From Oleoguttula mirabilis (lineage: Eukaryota; Ascomycota; Dothideomycetes; Mycosphaerellales; Teratosphaeriaceae): a stretch of DNA of 64,000 nt. The translations under genes and the position numbers were made by a program. The stretch is taken from positions 124,001-188,000 of the forward strand of contig JAVFHQ010000055.1 in NCBI GenBank assembly GCA_035135055.1, given 5' to 3'. Below, one piece after another: positions 38,844-48,250 of this stretch (position 1 is its first letter; each line of letters opens with the position of its first letter). The notes under the pieces were generated by a model that searched no databases, had not been told where the DNA came from, and saw only the letters and a program-made list of their open reading frames with translations.

Positions 38844-40796
38844 TCAATGATTGTCCCTAGGCATGGGATATCTCTGCGCCACCCGCTGGAACTTCACCGC
38901 TCGCTCAAACACCATGCCCTCGCTCAGCGGGCCGACCTCTCTGCGGAAGAGGTCTTGGTACGGCGTATGGCTCTCCACCATCGCATACCCTCCATTAGCC
39001 ATCAACTCAGCTCTCCGCTTCTCGATTTCCTCGTCAGGTATAAGCAGGTTCACCTTGCGCTTGCCCAGATCGACCCTGAGGACATCACCATCGCGCAGGA
39101 TGGCTAGATTGCCATTGGCTGCCGCCTCTGGACTCGCGTTGAGGATGCTTGGCGAGCCAGAGGTGCCGGACTGTCGGCCGTCACCGATGCAGGGCAGCGA
39201 GTACTGCAGGCCTTTCTTCAGCAGATGGCCCGGGGCTGTCATGTTGACGACTTCCGCGGCACCAGGATAGCCCAGTGGTCCGGTTCCGCGCATGACGAGG
39301 ATGGTGCGTTCGTCCACATCGGCAGTTTCGATGCGCTTATGATAGTCCTCCGGCCCGTCGAAGACGACGGCTTTGCACTCGAAGGCGTTAGGGTCGTCCT
39401 TGTTTTCGAGAAAGGCTTTGCTGAATTCTGCGGAGATGACGGATGTCTTCATGATGGCAGAGTCGAAGAGGTTGCCTTTTAGGTGCAGGAACCCGGCGTC
39501 TTTCATGAGCGGTTCGGTGTAAGACCTGATGGTGTGGCGGTCCCAGGAATGCTTACCAGAAATGTTCTCTCGCAAAGTCTTGCCGTTGGCCGTCAGGACA
39601 TCGGCGTGTAGCTTGCCTTGGTCGAGAAGCTCGGCCATTACCGCCGGCAAGCCTCCGGCCCGGTAATACTCTTCGCATAACATTTGGCCAGCGGGCTGAA
39701 CGTTGACGAGTAGCGGCAGGTCATGACCAAGACGGTCCCAGTCGTCGAGATCGAGCTTCACACCAATGTGTTTCGCAATGGCGTTGAGGTGGATCGGCGC
39801 GTTCGTGCTGCCCCCAATGGCAGTATTCGCGACGACCGCATTCTCAAAAGCTTCCCTCGTCAAGATGTCGCTGGGCTTGCGATCGGCATGGACCATCTCT
39901 AAAATCTGCAGGCCGGTCTTGTACGCGCACTGTAATCGCTCCTTGTATGGGGCCGGTATAGCCGCACTTCCTGGCAGTGCCATGCCGAGTGCCTCGGCAA
40001 GTGCGTTCATGGTTGAAGCTGTGCCCATCGTGTTGCAGTGACCGGCACTCGGCGTGCCCTTTGTGATCATCTCGACTACACCTTCGTCGTCGAGCTCGCC
40101 GGCCATATGCAGCTCCCGCGCTTTCCAAACGACAGTCCCAGAGCCGATGAGCGTCGTGCGGTCGTACCCGTTGAGCATGGGGCCGACATTCAGACATATG
40201 GCGGGAATGTTGATCGTGGCAGCTGCCATGAGACAGGCGGGCGTTGTCTTGTCGCAGCCTGTGAGGAGAACTACGCCGTCGAAGGGGTAGGCATACAGTA
40301 GTTCAACCAGTGATAGATAGCTCAAGTTTCGGTCCAGCGTGGCCGTTGGCCTCCGCGAACTCTCCTGTATGGGGTGTGTGGGGAATTCGATGGCTATGCC
40401 GCCAGCTGTTCTGATGCCCTCGCGGACACGCTTGGCCAGGGTGAGATGGTACCGATTGCAAGGCGCAAGGTCCGAGCCAGACTGCGCAATGCCAATGATA
40501 GGTTTGTCGGACATTAGTTCTTCGCGCGTAAGGCCGAAGTTGAGGTACCGGTCCATGTACAGCGCCGACATGGCCTTGTCGTCAGCGCGATTGAGCCATC
40601 TGGAGGAGCGCAACGGCTTGGCCGAGCTCGCCTGTAGTGTGGACAGCTTGTCTTCCAGTTCTTTGGTGCGTGCACGAAGCGTGGAGAGCTCCGTCTTGTA
40701 GTCTTCGATGTCCACGACCTGGCCGTCGGTGGCGTGCTGGCAGTCATCGGGTTGGGAACAGCCATTGCAGGCTTCGGGCTCCGCCTCACAAGCCAT
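38844..40796 (-). CDS. IlvD/Edd-family dehydratase
   Basis: This is a 650-residue, single-exon Fe-S dehydratase. Candidate cluster cysteines are Cys113 (APCNRYH), Cys181 (LTGCDKTTPA) and Cys254 (AGHCNTMGTAST). Family blocks such as TAIGGSTNAPIHLNAIAKHIG and GPLGYPGAAEVVNMTAPGHLLKKG...CIGDGRQSGTSGSPSILNASPEAA are present. The family includes dihydroxy-acid dehydratase (ILV3) and sugar-acid dehydratases. The N-terminus is not a normal mitochondrial presequence, so a sugar-acid or other non-ILV role is favoured. Before the domain lies an extra about 65-residue segment with cysteines at 3, 10, 13 and 19 and a short coiled coil (ELSTLRARTKELEDKLSTLQ). Substrate unknown. Confidence 0.85.
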   Translation of the reverse strand: MACEAEPEACNGCSQPDDCQHATDGQVVDIEDYKTELSTLRARTKELEDKLSTLQASSAKPLRSSRWLNRADDKAMSALYMDRYLNFGLTREELMSDKPIIGIAQSGSDLAPCNRYHLTLAKRVREGIRTAGGIAIEFPTHPIQESSRRPTATLDRNLSYLSLVELLYAYPFDGVVLLTGCDKTTPACLMAAATINIPAICLNVGPMLNGYDRTTLIGSGTVVWKARELHMAGELDDEGVVEMITKGTPSAGHCNTMGTASTMNALAEALGMALPGSAAIPAPYKERLQCAYKTGLQILEMVHADRKPSDILTREAFENAVVANTAIGGSTNAPIHLNAIAKHIGVKLDLDDWDRLGHDLPLLVNVQPAGQMLCEEYYRAGGLPAVMAELLDQGKLHADVLTANGKTLRENISGKHSWDRHTIRSYTEPLMKDAGFLHLKGNLFDSAIMKTSVISAEFSKAFLENKDDPNAFECKAVVFDGPEDYHKRIETADVDERTILVMRGTGPLGYPGAAEVVNMTAPGHLLKKGLQYSLPCIGDGRQSGTSGSPSILNASPEAAANGNLAILRDGDVLRVDLGKRKVNLLIPDEEIEKRRAELMANGGYAMVESHTPYQDLFRREVGPLSEGMVFERAVKFQRVAQRYPMPRDNH

Positions 40797-41336
40797 CTTA
40801 CCCGACCGTCGATAGAACCTTGGATGGGTATGGGTAGGGAATGAAAACAGGGAGTGACCTACCTGCCCGCTTTGTATCGCTCGCACTGCTACTCATAGGC
40901 CGACGTACCACCTTCCCTCCGCGAGACGTGGGTCTCGGGTGAACTGCAAGCGGAGCGGAGGCCCTTAACGCACGTCTTTAAGCCGTGTGTGCAGCAATGG
41001 CAGTGCCCGGCATTTGGGTCACATGCAGACTCAACGCTTGCTGTATAATGATGCCTGAGGGTTGCGAGGCACCACAATGTGGCGAGGAAGAGCGAAAAGT
41101 AAGAGGATGGGAAACAACGTGGTCTTCGTCACACCTGCCACATGGAGACATTCGGATCGGATCGCCGCAGGATTCACGAGCAAGTGACTTCCAAGTTCCG
41201 GACGGCCGAACTCCGAAGCCAGCGTTCCGTCTCTGCCTCGCGACAGAGCCACAGTCTCACCGAAGACGCCGAATTCATGTGTGCTTTGCACGCAAAGCAT
41301 GCCGTGCAATCAATGCCGTGAAAAAATGGAGTTGTG
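40797..41336. promoter_or_regulatory. divergent promoter region, dehydratase / EthD-like
   Basis: 540 bp between divergent starts. No specific operator was recognised. Confidence 0.4.
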
Positions 41337-42173
41337 ATGACGAAGAAAACCCCAGTCATGAGTCTGCGCCGTTACAAGAGCGGTAGAAGTCTATCCACCT
41401 TCTTCAACCAGCTCTTCTCCACCAACCCGGCGGGGACCGAGGGCCTGTACTGGCTCGCCATATGGCCCACCGATGGCTCTCTCACCAACGACAGTTTCCA
41501 GGACATCTTGAAGAGGCTCGTGATCCCCAAGATCCTCAAGGACGAAGATGTCTCCATGGTGTGGTGCCTGCAGAACACCAGCCCGTCTGCTCGCGGCGGC
41601 ACCAGGCAAAATGCCTTCAGGCTTGAGCACGGCGGACCATGCGCGCTGGTAGCGCGGATCCAGGACCTGGACATGCTGTGGACGTGTCGTGCCCTGCAGG
41701 ATCTGGCCAGGACGCGCAACCAGACCGGCCAGCAGCATGTCTTTGCCACCGAGGCGAAGACATACCGGCTCGTGCAGCGCCACGAAGGAACTAAAGGCAG
41801 CAGGGCAAAAGGCACTTGTCTCGTAGCCGTCCAGATTCAGCCAGCTGATGGCCAAGAAGACGATGTCGACGCTTGGTACCGCCAAGAGCATTTGGCCATG
41901 ATCGCTGCCGCGCCAATGGTGATCCGTTCCACACGCTACAAACTGCGAACTGGTATCGTGCACGGTGCAAACGATAGTGCTCCGCTCCTTCTGGCTGTCC
42001 ATGAGTGCACGAGCGCCCAAGAGCTCCTTGACTACGCAATTCAACACGGTCACATTGTCAAGGAGACGGCGTGGTCCAAGCGCATTTTCACCACCGCCAA
42101 CAGTGTGGAGCGCACCGTTTGGGACATTACGGGAAAGCATCATCACGCAGAGGCCAAGCTTGATGGATTGTGA
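41337..42173 (+). CDS. EthD-like dimeric alpha-beta barrel protein
   Basis: This is a 278-residue protein from ATG 41337, single exon. The C-terminal half (GTCLVAVQIQPADGQEDDVDAWYRQEHLAMIAAAPMVIRSTRYKLRTG...PLLLAVHECTSAQEL) has the WYRQEHL...P.....R.KL pattern of EthD-type ferredoxin-like barrels. The N-terminal half (GLYWLAIWPTDGSLTNDSFQDILKRLVIPKIL) may be a second diverged barrel. Such proteins are common accessory or cyclase-like partners in catabolic and polyketide loci. Activity unknown. Confidence 0.65.
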   Translation: MTKKTPVMSLRRYKSGRSLSTFFNQLFSTNPAGTEGLYWLAIWPTDGSLTNDSFQDILKRLVIPKILKDEDVSMVWCLQNTSPSARGGTRQNAFRLEHGGPCALVARIQDLDMLWTCRALQDLARTRNQTGQQHVFATEAKTYRLVQRHEGTKGSRAKGTCLVAVQIQPADGQEDDVDAWYRQEHLAMIAAAPMVIRSTRYKLRTGIVHGANDSAPLLLAVHECTSAQELLDYAIQHGHIVKETAWSKRIFTTANSVERTVWDITGKHHHAEAKLDGL

Positions 42174-42599
42174 ATGATGATGCCGCAGTTGCGCTGCATG
42201 AACTGGCCCGTTTTAGGTTGATATTAACATGGGACCGCGCACATCCCCGCAACTGTTGTATACCCGCTGCAAGGCGAAAGAAAACAAAATGTGGCAAGCA
42301 GTTGATGGGGTTTTTGTGCACATCATCTTACCTGATAATGACCCTACACTCGAGGCCTGGGCCCCCGACCGACAGGGTCTTGCACGCTTGCCCATGGGCG
42401 AACTCGCTGACTTGTGTCGGCAGTTGTCAAGAGTTGTAGGCGAGGTGAAGTGCATCCAGTTGAGAGACGAAGGGAGGTACGGCCTCATCAAAAGCCTCCT
42501 TCTCTCACAATTATTGAAGGGTGTTTGCCTGTCGCAACACACGCTGCTGGAAGGCATCCCACCACAGCCAAGCGTCTAGGTGTCCTAATATGGCTGACC
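42174..42599. other. intergenic with short ORF
   Basis: Contains a 116-residue frame from ATG 42229 to 42579 (MGPRTSPQLLYTRCKAKENKMWQAVDGVFVHIILPDNDP...). It has no recognised family, so I do not call it a gene. Confidence 0.35.
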
Positions 42600-42603
42600 G
42601 CGA

Positions 42604-43788
42604 ATGGGAGTCGTGGCGCAACATGGGGCGTCAACAGTCAGCGGAGCCTCTGCGAGTATAACGGGAACGGCGAGTGCGACGTTGGTACCCACCGGCGGTG
42701 CTGTCTCTCTCTTCGCCTTTGAGGAGGATCAGCTCACCGTAGTGATCTTGAAAATCCTCACGAGTACCGCCGCGGCCATGTTCTCACTTGAGAGAATCGA
42801 CGTCACGAGCGGAAACGCCACGAGTTCAGTGAACTACACACTGGTCGGGCCCGGAGAATGCAACGTCTTCCCAGGTGATGCAGCTTGGCCAGCAGGGTCC
42901 AACTGAGACCTTCCCAATACATTGCCGGCGGCGCCCTGATTACAATATTCCCGCTGTCAGTGTCTGCTACTTCAACGGGATTTGTGCCGCTTTGGCGGTT
43001 AAACGGATCGACTCATACTCCTAGTAAGCTCAACCGCATTGTGGTACGACGCCACGACATCCATTGACGCTACAGCAGTCTAAAACACCCCGTGGAGATG
43101 CTGTCTCTAGTCTACCAAGGCCTAGCCTGCCAGCCAACCGACGGTCTACAACAGCAGTAACTGCGCAGCACTTCAGCAGCTTCTGGGAGGATGCTGGAAT
43201 ACTTCGTTCCCGCTGGAAGTGGTTGAGAAGACTCACGCCGCTACTGCGTCTCGCCTCTGGCCTCCCCGCAACTGCGACAACTCCACGATCCTCAACGCCA
43301 CCTTCGAGGCCATCAAAGCGAACTCCGAAGCAAACCTTACGATCATCGGCTTCAACCAAGCTCCCACTTGGGCTAACGGTGGTTACCAAGACAACTCGGT
43401 CAACCCGGCATGGCGCGATACGATCTGCCATATGTTCTCATCCGTGAACTGGTTGAACACCTCTACAACGTCTGATATCTTGACCGCGAGGCACAGCTTC
43501 ACCTACGGGTACATGCAACGGTGGCGAGACCTGTCTCCGGGCGCTGGGTGCTACCTGGGTGAGTCTGACCGCACAGAGCCGGACTTCCAGTGGGCCTTTT
43601 ACGGCTGCTTCTACCCCAAGCTTCTCAAGTTGAAAAAGCAGTATGACCCAAGGCATTTGTTATGGGCAACGACAGCGGTTGGTAGTGAGTTCTTCGAGGT
43701 GCGGAGTGTATATGGCTTGCCGAGCGAGAATGGGCGCTTGTGCACCAAGGCCAGTCCCAGCCTGTACGTAGCTCAAGGCCCAGGCTGA
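42604..43788 (+). pseudogene. FAD-linked oxidase remnant with internal deletion
   Basis: Two separated fragments of a BBE-type FAD-linked oxidase remain. The first, from about 42700-42906, has YTLVGPGECNVFPGDAAWPAGSN, like the usual CxxxPGDxxWP start. A further piece in the same region after a stop reads YIAGGALITIFPLSVSATSTGFVPLW. The last, 43219-43788, has SPGAGCYLGESDRTEPDFQWAFYGCFYPKLLKLKKQYDPRHLLWATTAVGSE, the C-terminal BBE segment. The FAD-binding core between them (about 250 residues, covalent-FAD region included) is missing. Large deletion pl plus stop codons indicate a dead gene. An intact oxidase of the same broad family is at 46605. Confidence 0.7.
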
Positions 43789-44226
43789 GTACCAGCGTAG
43801 ATTTGCGAGCTGATCGTGCGTCCGCTGCTGGGCTATGTTCAATGCGCATGTTTGGCACTGGTTTATTACCTTCGCCGAAGTGTCCGTGTTCTTCATCCCC
43901 GCGCACGGACTACCGGTCACGACAACCAGCACGCCGCCAAAGCTGAAGGAAGAGGGACAGTGAACGCCTGGCGAGTCGGCAACCGCGGCGTGAAATCCCT
44001 GCCAGTAGTCGCGTTTCTCCCTCGGTCACTGCACGATGCTCTGATTGGCTGTAAACGGGAACGTACCTTGTGGCCATCGTTGGATGAAGCTAGTGGAGCT
44101 GAACTGTAGACAAGGCAAAAGTACAGATCGTAGATGTGTCTGGAGGGATCACTCCATACGGGTCTGCTATGGACGCTCTCACGTTCCAACGCCGCCGCGA
44201 ACGCAGATATTCTTCGCAAGCCGACC
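43789..44226. other. intergenic
   Basis: About 440 bp of convergent 3' flanks. Nothing recognised. Confidence 0.45.
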
Positions 44227-45431
44227 TCAAGCACCTCTCGCCGCAAAATCGATCTCCGACGAGGATGGTGATGGCGACCGCGGGCGAGTAGCTGGGCCAG
44301 TCACATGAGCCTGCTCGATATCGCTGACATGTGAAACGGTATACTCGGTAGTCTTCCGAATCTGATCATCTTTGCCGGAAATAGTGGCATCGCCGCCTGC
44401 TAATCCAGTACCGAAGCATTTAGCCCGACTTCCAAGCGAGACCAGTGGAACCTCGCCATAGAATCCGCCAGAAGCTCTCTGATGTTGGCGCTGTTGGGCG
44501 GGGAGTGGCGTGTGATGTACCGTGCCTGTGCTACCGCTGTACGAGGTTGTGGGCTTCGTAATGGTGTCGCGAAGCTGGTTGAGGATAGCGAACTCAATCC
44601 TGAGCTTGATGCTATAGGCGAAGCCTTTGAAGGTGCACCAGACACCCCAAAGAGCAGCAAACTCCAGGCTAAGGAGACATACGTCTAGTGCCAGAATGGC
44701 AACGTTGGCAAGGCACAGGTTCCTCATGCGACGGTACTTGCTTCCCTGCTTTACAGCTGAAGAAATCCGGAGGACCTTGATGGTTTCCCAGATGTAGAGG
44801 CTGGAGATGATGACTTCCTGGATGAAGAAGAGACATAGCGAGACTTTCTCCGCGTAGGCGAAAGGTGGGTACTGTGAGTTGATCGCGTTGTTTTGGACCG
44901 CCTATGAGCGTCAGCTGGACGGACCACGGGCACCTCGACAGAGCTCTTACGAGTAATGAGCACACTGTTTGGGTGCCATGGCAAATGATTGCATTGGTGA
45001 TGATCAAGGCCAAAGCCGCCCGCAGCTTCCAGCGGCTGTGGCAGACGAGATGAAGACGACTCCATAGCACCATTGACTGACCGGTGACCATGCATGTCCT
45101 GCAAGACGATTAGCATATATCTCCGGCTTCGACAAAGGGTCTCTCCCCGGCGGGCATACCATCCAACATCGACAGAAGCGATGATCCCATAGCTGTTCGA
45201 GGAGGGTGCGAAGATCATACAGAACACCGCAGATTGGAAACACAACACGCCCAAGGATGCGATAACCAAAGAGTAGAAGTAAGTGCTTCGTCTTTTGAAG
45301 GTCGCAAAGATCGTCAGAAGGAGTTCCAGGCCATTAAACCAAGCGACGGCTGTGAAGGCAACGCCAACCACGACGAGAGGTACGTTGTACAATGCTCCGA
45401 TGGCGGCCACATAGCGCGTTTCGTCCGGCAT
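44227..45431 (-). CDS. fungal multi-pass membrane protein
   Basis: This is a 364-residue protein from three exons (45431-45160, 45098-44951, 44901-44227) with introns of 61 and 49 nt. About seven hydrophobic segments can be seen: IGALYNVPLVVVGVAFTAVAWFNGLELLLTIF, YFYSLVIASLGVLCFQSAVFCMIF, CMVTGQSMVLWSRLHLV, RAALALIITNAIICHGTQTVCSLL, KVSLCLFFIQEVIISSLYIWETIKVL, NLCLANVAILALDVCLLSLEFAALWGVWCTFKGFAYSIKLRIEFAIL. A long polar Ser/Thr/Gly tail follows. The layout matches uncharacterised seven-helix fungal integral membrane proteins (DUF7703-like). Neither rhodopsin lysine nor transport motifs were identified. Confidence 0.72.
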
Positions 45432-46604
45432 GTTAACGGTGTCGTCGGTATGAAAGATGCCTTGCGTCGGACATTGAAGGATGATGAGGATACCGAGTGA
45501 CGTGGTCGTCTGCGATACTGGGCGCTGGTGGTATACATATTGTGAGGCAGGATGCTCTCATTGCAGGGCCACTAGGCCAATGGCCGTGATCTGTAACATG
45601 AATGGTGGAGGACCGAGGTGCACTCGATGGAAGGTGCTCAACGTTGAAGTCTTCATTTGAAGTTGATCCGCCCAATACAGTGCTGCTGTGCCCCGCGGGC
45701 CGTGGGCCGCGTCCGATATCATCAAGCAAGTTGAAGCAACGCTGAAAGAGACCGAGGTCTCACGCTCGACGCGAGGATCAGGGCGCGGCGGGATCGTCCC
45801 CACGGGTGGCGGTCCCGGGCCGACGCCTCATTGCCTACTCACGGCCCACGGGGGCCACGGGACATGAGGGTTGAGCATTGTATAATGTGCTGGCACCGCT
45901 GGGGTATGCGTCCTGCGCGGCGTGTGCCACTTGGCTTTTGGAGGGTACTGTGTGGCAGTGTGTGGACCGTGGACCTCGGAACTCTGTGGGGCAAGTAGTG
46001 ACACCTGTGAGCTTGCGGCGATTGATATGGGAACGTGAATCGCCACCCTTGTTGTCCCAATATATCGCTTGGTGACTCCTAACCACGCCTGCCCTACAAC
46101 CAGACTATCCACCTCCAGCCTTGATATCTCGTACGTTTCCAACTTCCCAGCAGGCAACTGCGTTCGCACACCTCGTTGGCTTTATGTCGCGCTTGAGTCA
46201 CCCCGCGCAATCCCCTGTCACACCACAAACCTACATGGCCTTCTCAATACGCTACCCGTACCAGCCACATGGCACTAGATTGACGGCGGACATTGCTATA
46301 GTCCCTGCATGATGCATCCTCCTGCATCCCCTGCATGTTGTCCTTCGCCGCTCGCGTACAGGTGCGTTTTATCTTGGTCACAGACTTGACGTGGACTTCT
46401 TTCCGACACCACACCACCATTCCTTCTTCCTTGACGGTAGGATACATAGTGGCAAGGGTCGATTTGGGCAGACGAGGTATGACACTCAATCCATGCAGGA
46501 ACATGCCTTGATGCCTGTGGCACGCATCTCACTAGTGTCTGCTGAGACCTTGTTGCCAGTCTGCTGATACAACGCTATGCAGGAAACACAATCGAGGCTG
46601 AAAC
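45432..46604. other. divergent intergenic region
   Basis: About 1.2 kb between the membrane protein gene and the BBE-type oxidase gene. No supported gene; it presumably holds both promoters. Confidence 0.45.
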
Positions 46605-48149
46605 ATGGCAAGCATGTACATCTCAGCGCTTACCACCGCGCTGCTGCTTGGCGGCAGTCATGCGGTGTCGGCATACGATACTCTAAGCACCTGGAGTCCC
46701 ACCGCTGTGCCATACACAGGGCAGTGCGGCTCCATTGCAGCCGACCTGGGTCCTGGCCTATCGACGAATGCTACCATCGTCTTGCCAGGTAACAGCTCGT
46801 TCGAGGCTCTGGAGATACGCTCCTCTTCTCCGCGTATTCAGCCTACGTTCACTGCTATCGTCGAGGTTGCCACCGAGGAGGACATCCAGCAAACGATTAG
46901 ATATGCGGATCGTTGCGATATCCCCTTCCTTGCTGTCGCCGGCGGACACGGTTGGCAATCTACAATCAACAATGCCAATGGTGCCATCCAGATCAACATG
47001 CGTAAGATGCAGCAGATAGAGCTGGAAAGCAGCGGAACCTTGGTCCGGATCGGTGGCGGCGTCTTGCAACGGCACCTTACGCAGACGCTGTACAGCCTGG
47101 GCAAGCAAGCCGTCACTGGGCTCTGCGAATGCACCTCCATCATCGGCCCCTTGTTGGGCGGCGGCCACAGTGTCTTGCAGGGCTTCCATGGATTCGTCTC
47201 AGACAACCTCCTCTCTGCGCGGGTGGTGCTTGCGAACGGCACGGCTGTCACCGCGTCAGCCACCGAGCACCCGGACCTCTTCTGGGCTCTCCGAGGTGCT
47301 GGTCACAACTTCGGCATCGTAGCCAGCTTTGAGGTCAAGGCTTACGACCTGCCGAAGACGAACTGGACAATTGTGAGCATCGTATACACTCAAGATAAAC
47401 TGGAAGAATTCATCGATGCGCTCAATGAGGTCGATAACGAAGGTGATCACGTTCCGGAGCTAGTCCTCGCCGGCGCCATTACCCGCATTGCCGCCTTCGA
47501 CACCGTCTATCCGGTAGTCGCCTACCAGCTGTCGTATCTTGGAACGGCGGACGAAGTCGAGCCATATGTTGCACGCTTCCGCCAGGCGGGCCCCATCTCT
47601 GTCACGACGGCGGAGAATGTCGCGTACAATGACTACTACATCGCCACCAGCAACGGCTACAACCAGACGACTTGCGAAGAGGACAACAACATCTCCGGCT
47701 ACGCCATCTCGCTGCGCAAGTACAACAAAGCCGCCGTGCGCCAGACGTTCGGGTACTTCAGCAACTTGACTGCCGATGCCCGCTACAACACTTCCGTCTG
47801 GCTGCTCGAGAGTTACGGCTCCCGCGGCGTGTGGGCGCAGAATTACAGTGCCACGGCCGTTGCGCCCGCGGAGCGCAACTTGCCCGTCCTCACCGTCCCG
47901 ATCACCTGGTGGGCCGGCAACAGCACGGAGGCGCGGGAGAAGGCGGAAACTTACGGCAAGCTGATGCGCGCGGCGCTTGCGGCTGGCGACCAGGAGACGT
48001 CCAGTACGTCGCATGTCTACCTCAACTACGCCATTGGCGACGAGAGCCGGGAGCAAGTGTACGGCGCGGAACCGTTGCCGAGGCTTCAGGCGCTGAAGAA
48101 GAGGTACGACCCGGCTAACAAGTTCGGCTTCTATATGCCGCTTGTATAG
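46605..48149 (+). CDS. secreted BBE-type FAD-linked oxidase
   Basis: This is a 514-residue, single-exon flavoprotein with a signal peptide (MASMYISALTTALLLGGSHAVSA). The PCMH FAD-binding domain has FLAVAGGHGWQ, whose His is the likely covalent FAD site. GLCECTSIIGPLLGGGHSVLQGFHG follows, whose Cys is the second candidate in bicovalent members. HPDLFWALRGAGHNFGIVASFEVKAY comes next. The C-terminal BBE segment ends LPRLQALKKRYDPANKFGFYMPLV. Homologues oxidise small secondary-metabolite, sugar or nicotine-like substrates. Several N-glycosylation sequons support secretion. It neighbours a Zn2Cys6 regulator transcribed toward it. Confidence 0.88.
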   Translation: MASMYISALTTALLLGGSHAVSAYDTLSTWSPTAVPYTGQCGSIAADLGPGLSTNATIVLPGNSSFEALEIRSSSPRIQPTFTAIVEVATEEDIQQTIRYADRCDIPFLAVAGGHGWQSTINNANGAIQINMRKMQQIELESSGTLVRIGGGVLQRHLTQTLYSLGKQAVTGLCECTSIIGPLLGGGHSVLQGFHGFVSDNLLSARVVLANGTAVTASATEHPDLFWALRGAGHNFGIVASFEVKAYDLPKTNWTIVSIVYTQDKLEEFIDALNEVDNEGDHVPELVLAGAITRIAAFDTVYPVVAYQLSYLGTADEVEPYVARFRQAGPISVTTAENVAYNDYYIATSNGYNQTTCEEDNNISGYAISLRKYNKAAVRQTFGYFSNLTADARYNTSVWLLESYGSRGVWAQNYSATAVAPAERNLPVLTVPITWWAGNSTEAREKAETYGKLMRAALAAGDQETSSTSHVYLNYAIGDESREQVYGAEPLPRLQALKKRYDPANKFGFYMPLV

Positions 48150-48250
48150 ACGTGCAATGCTGTCTTTCTCCCCAGTAGATAGCTGCCAAGAAGTCGGTCG
48201 GCTGTTGCGGCCACTGTAGCCCAGCTGTGAACTAGATGCATCCTTCTTCT

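Noticed and set aside
42229..42579. 116-residue ORF between the EthD-like gene and the oxidase remnant
   Set aside because: It starts with an ATG, but no family, intron or repeated occurrence supports it.
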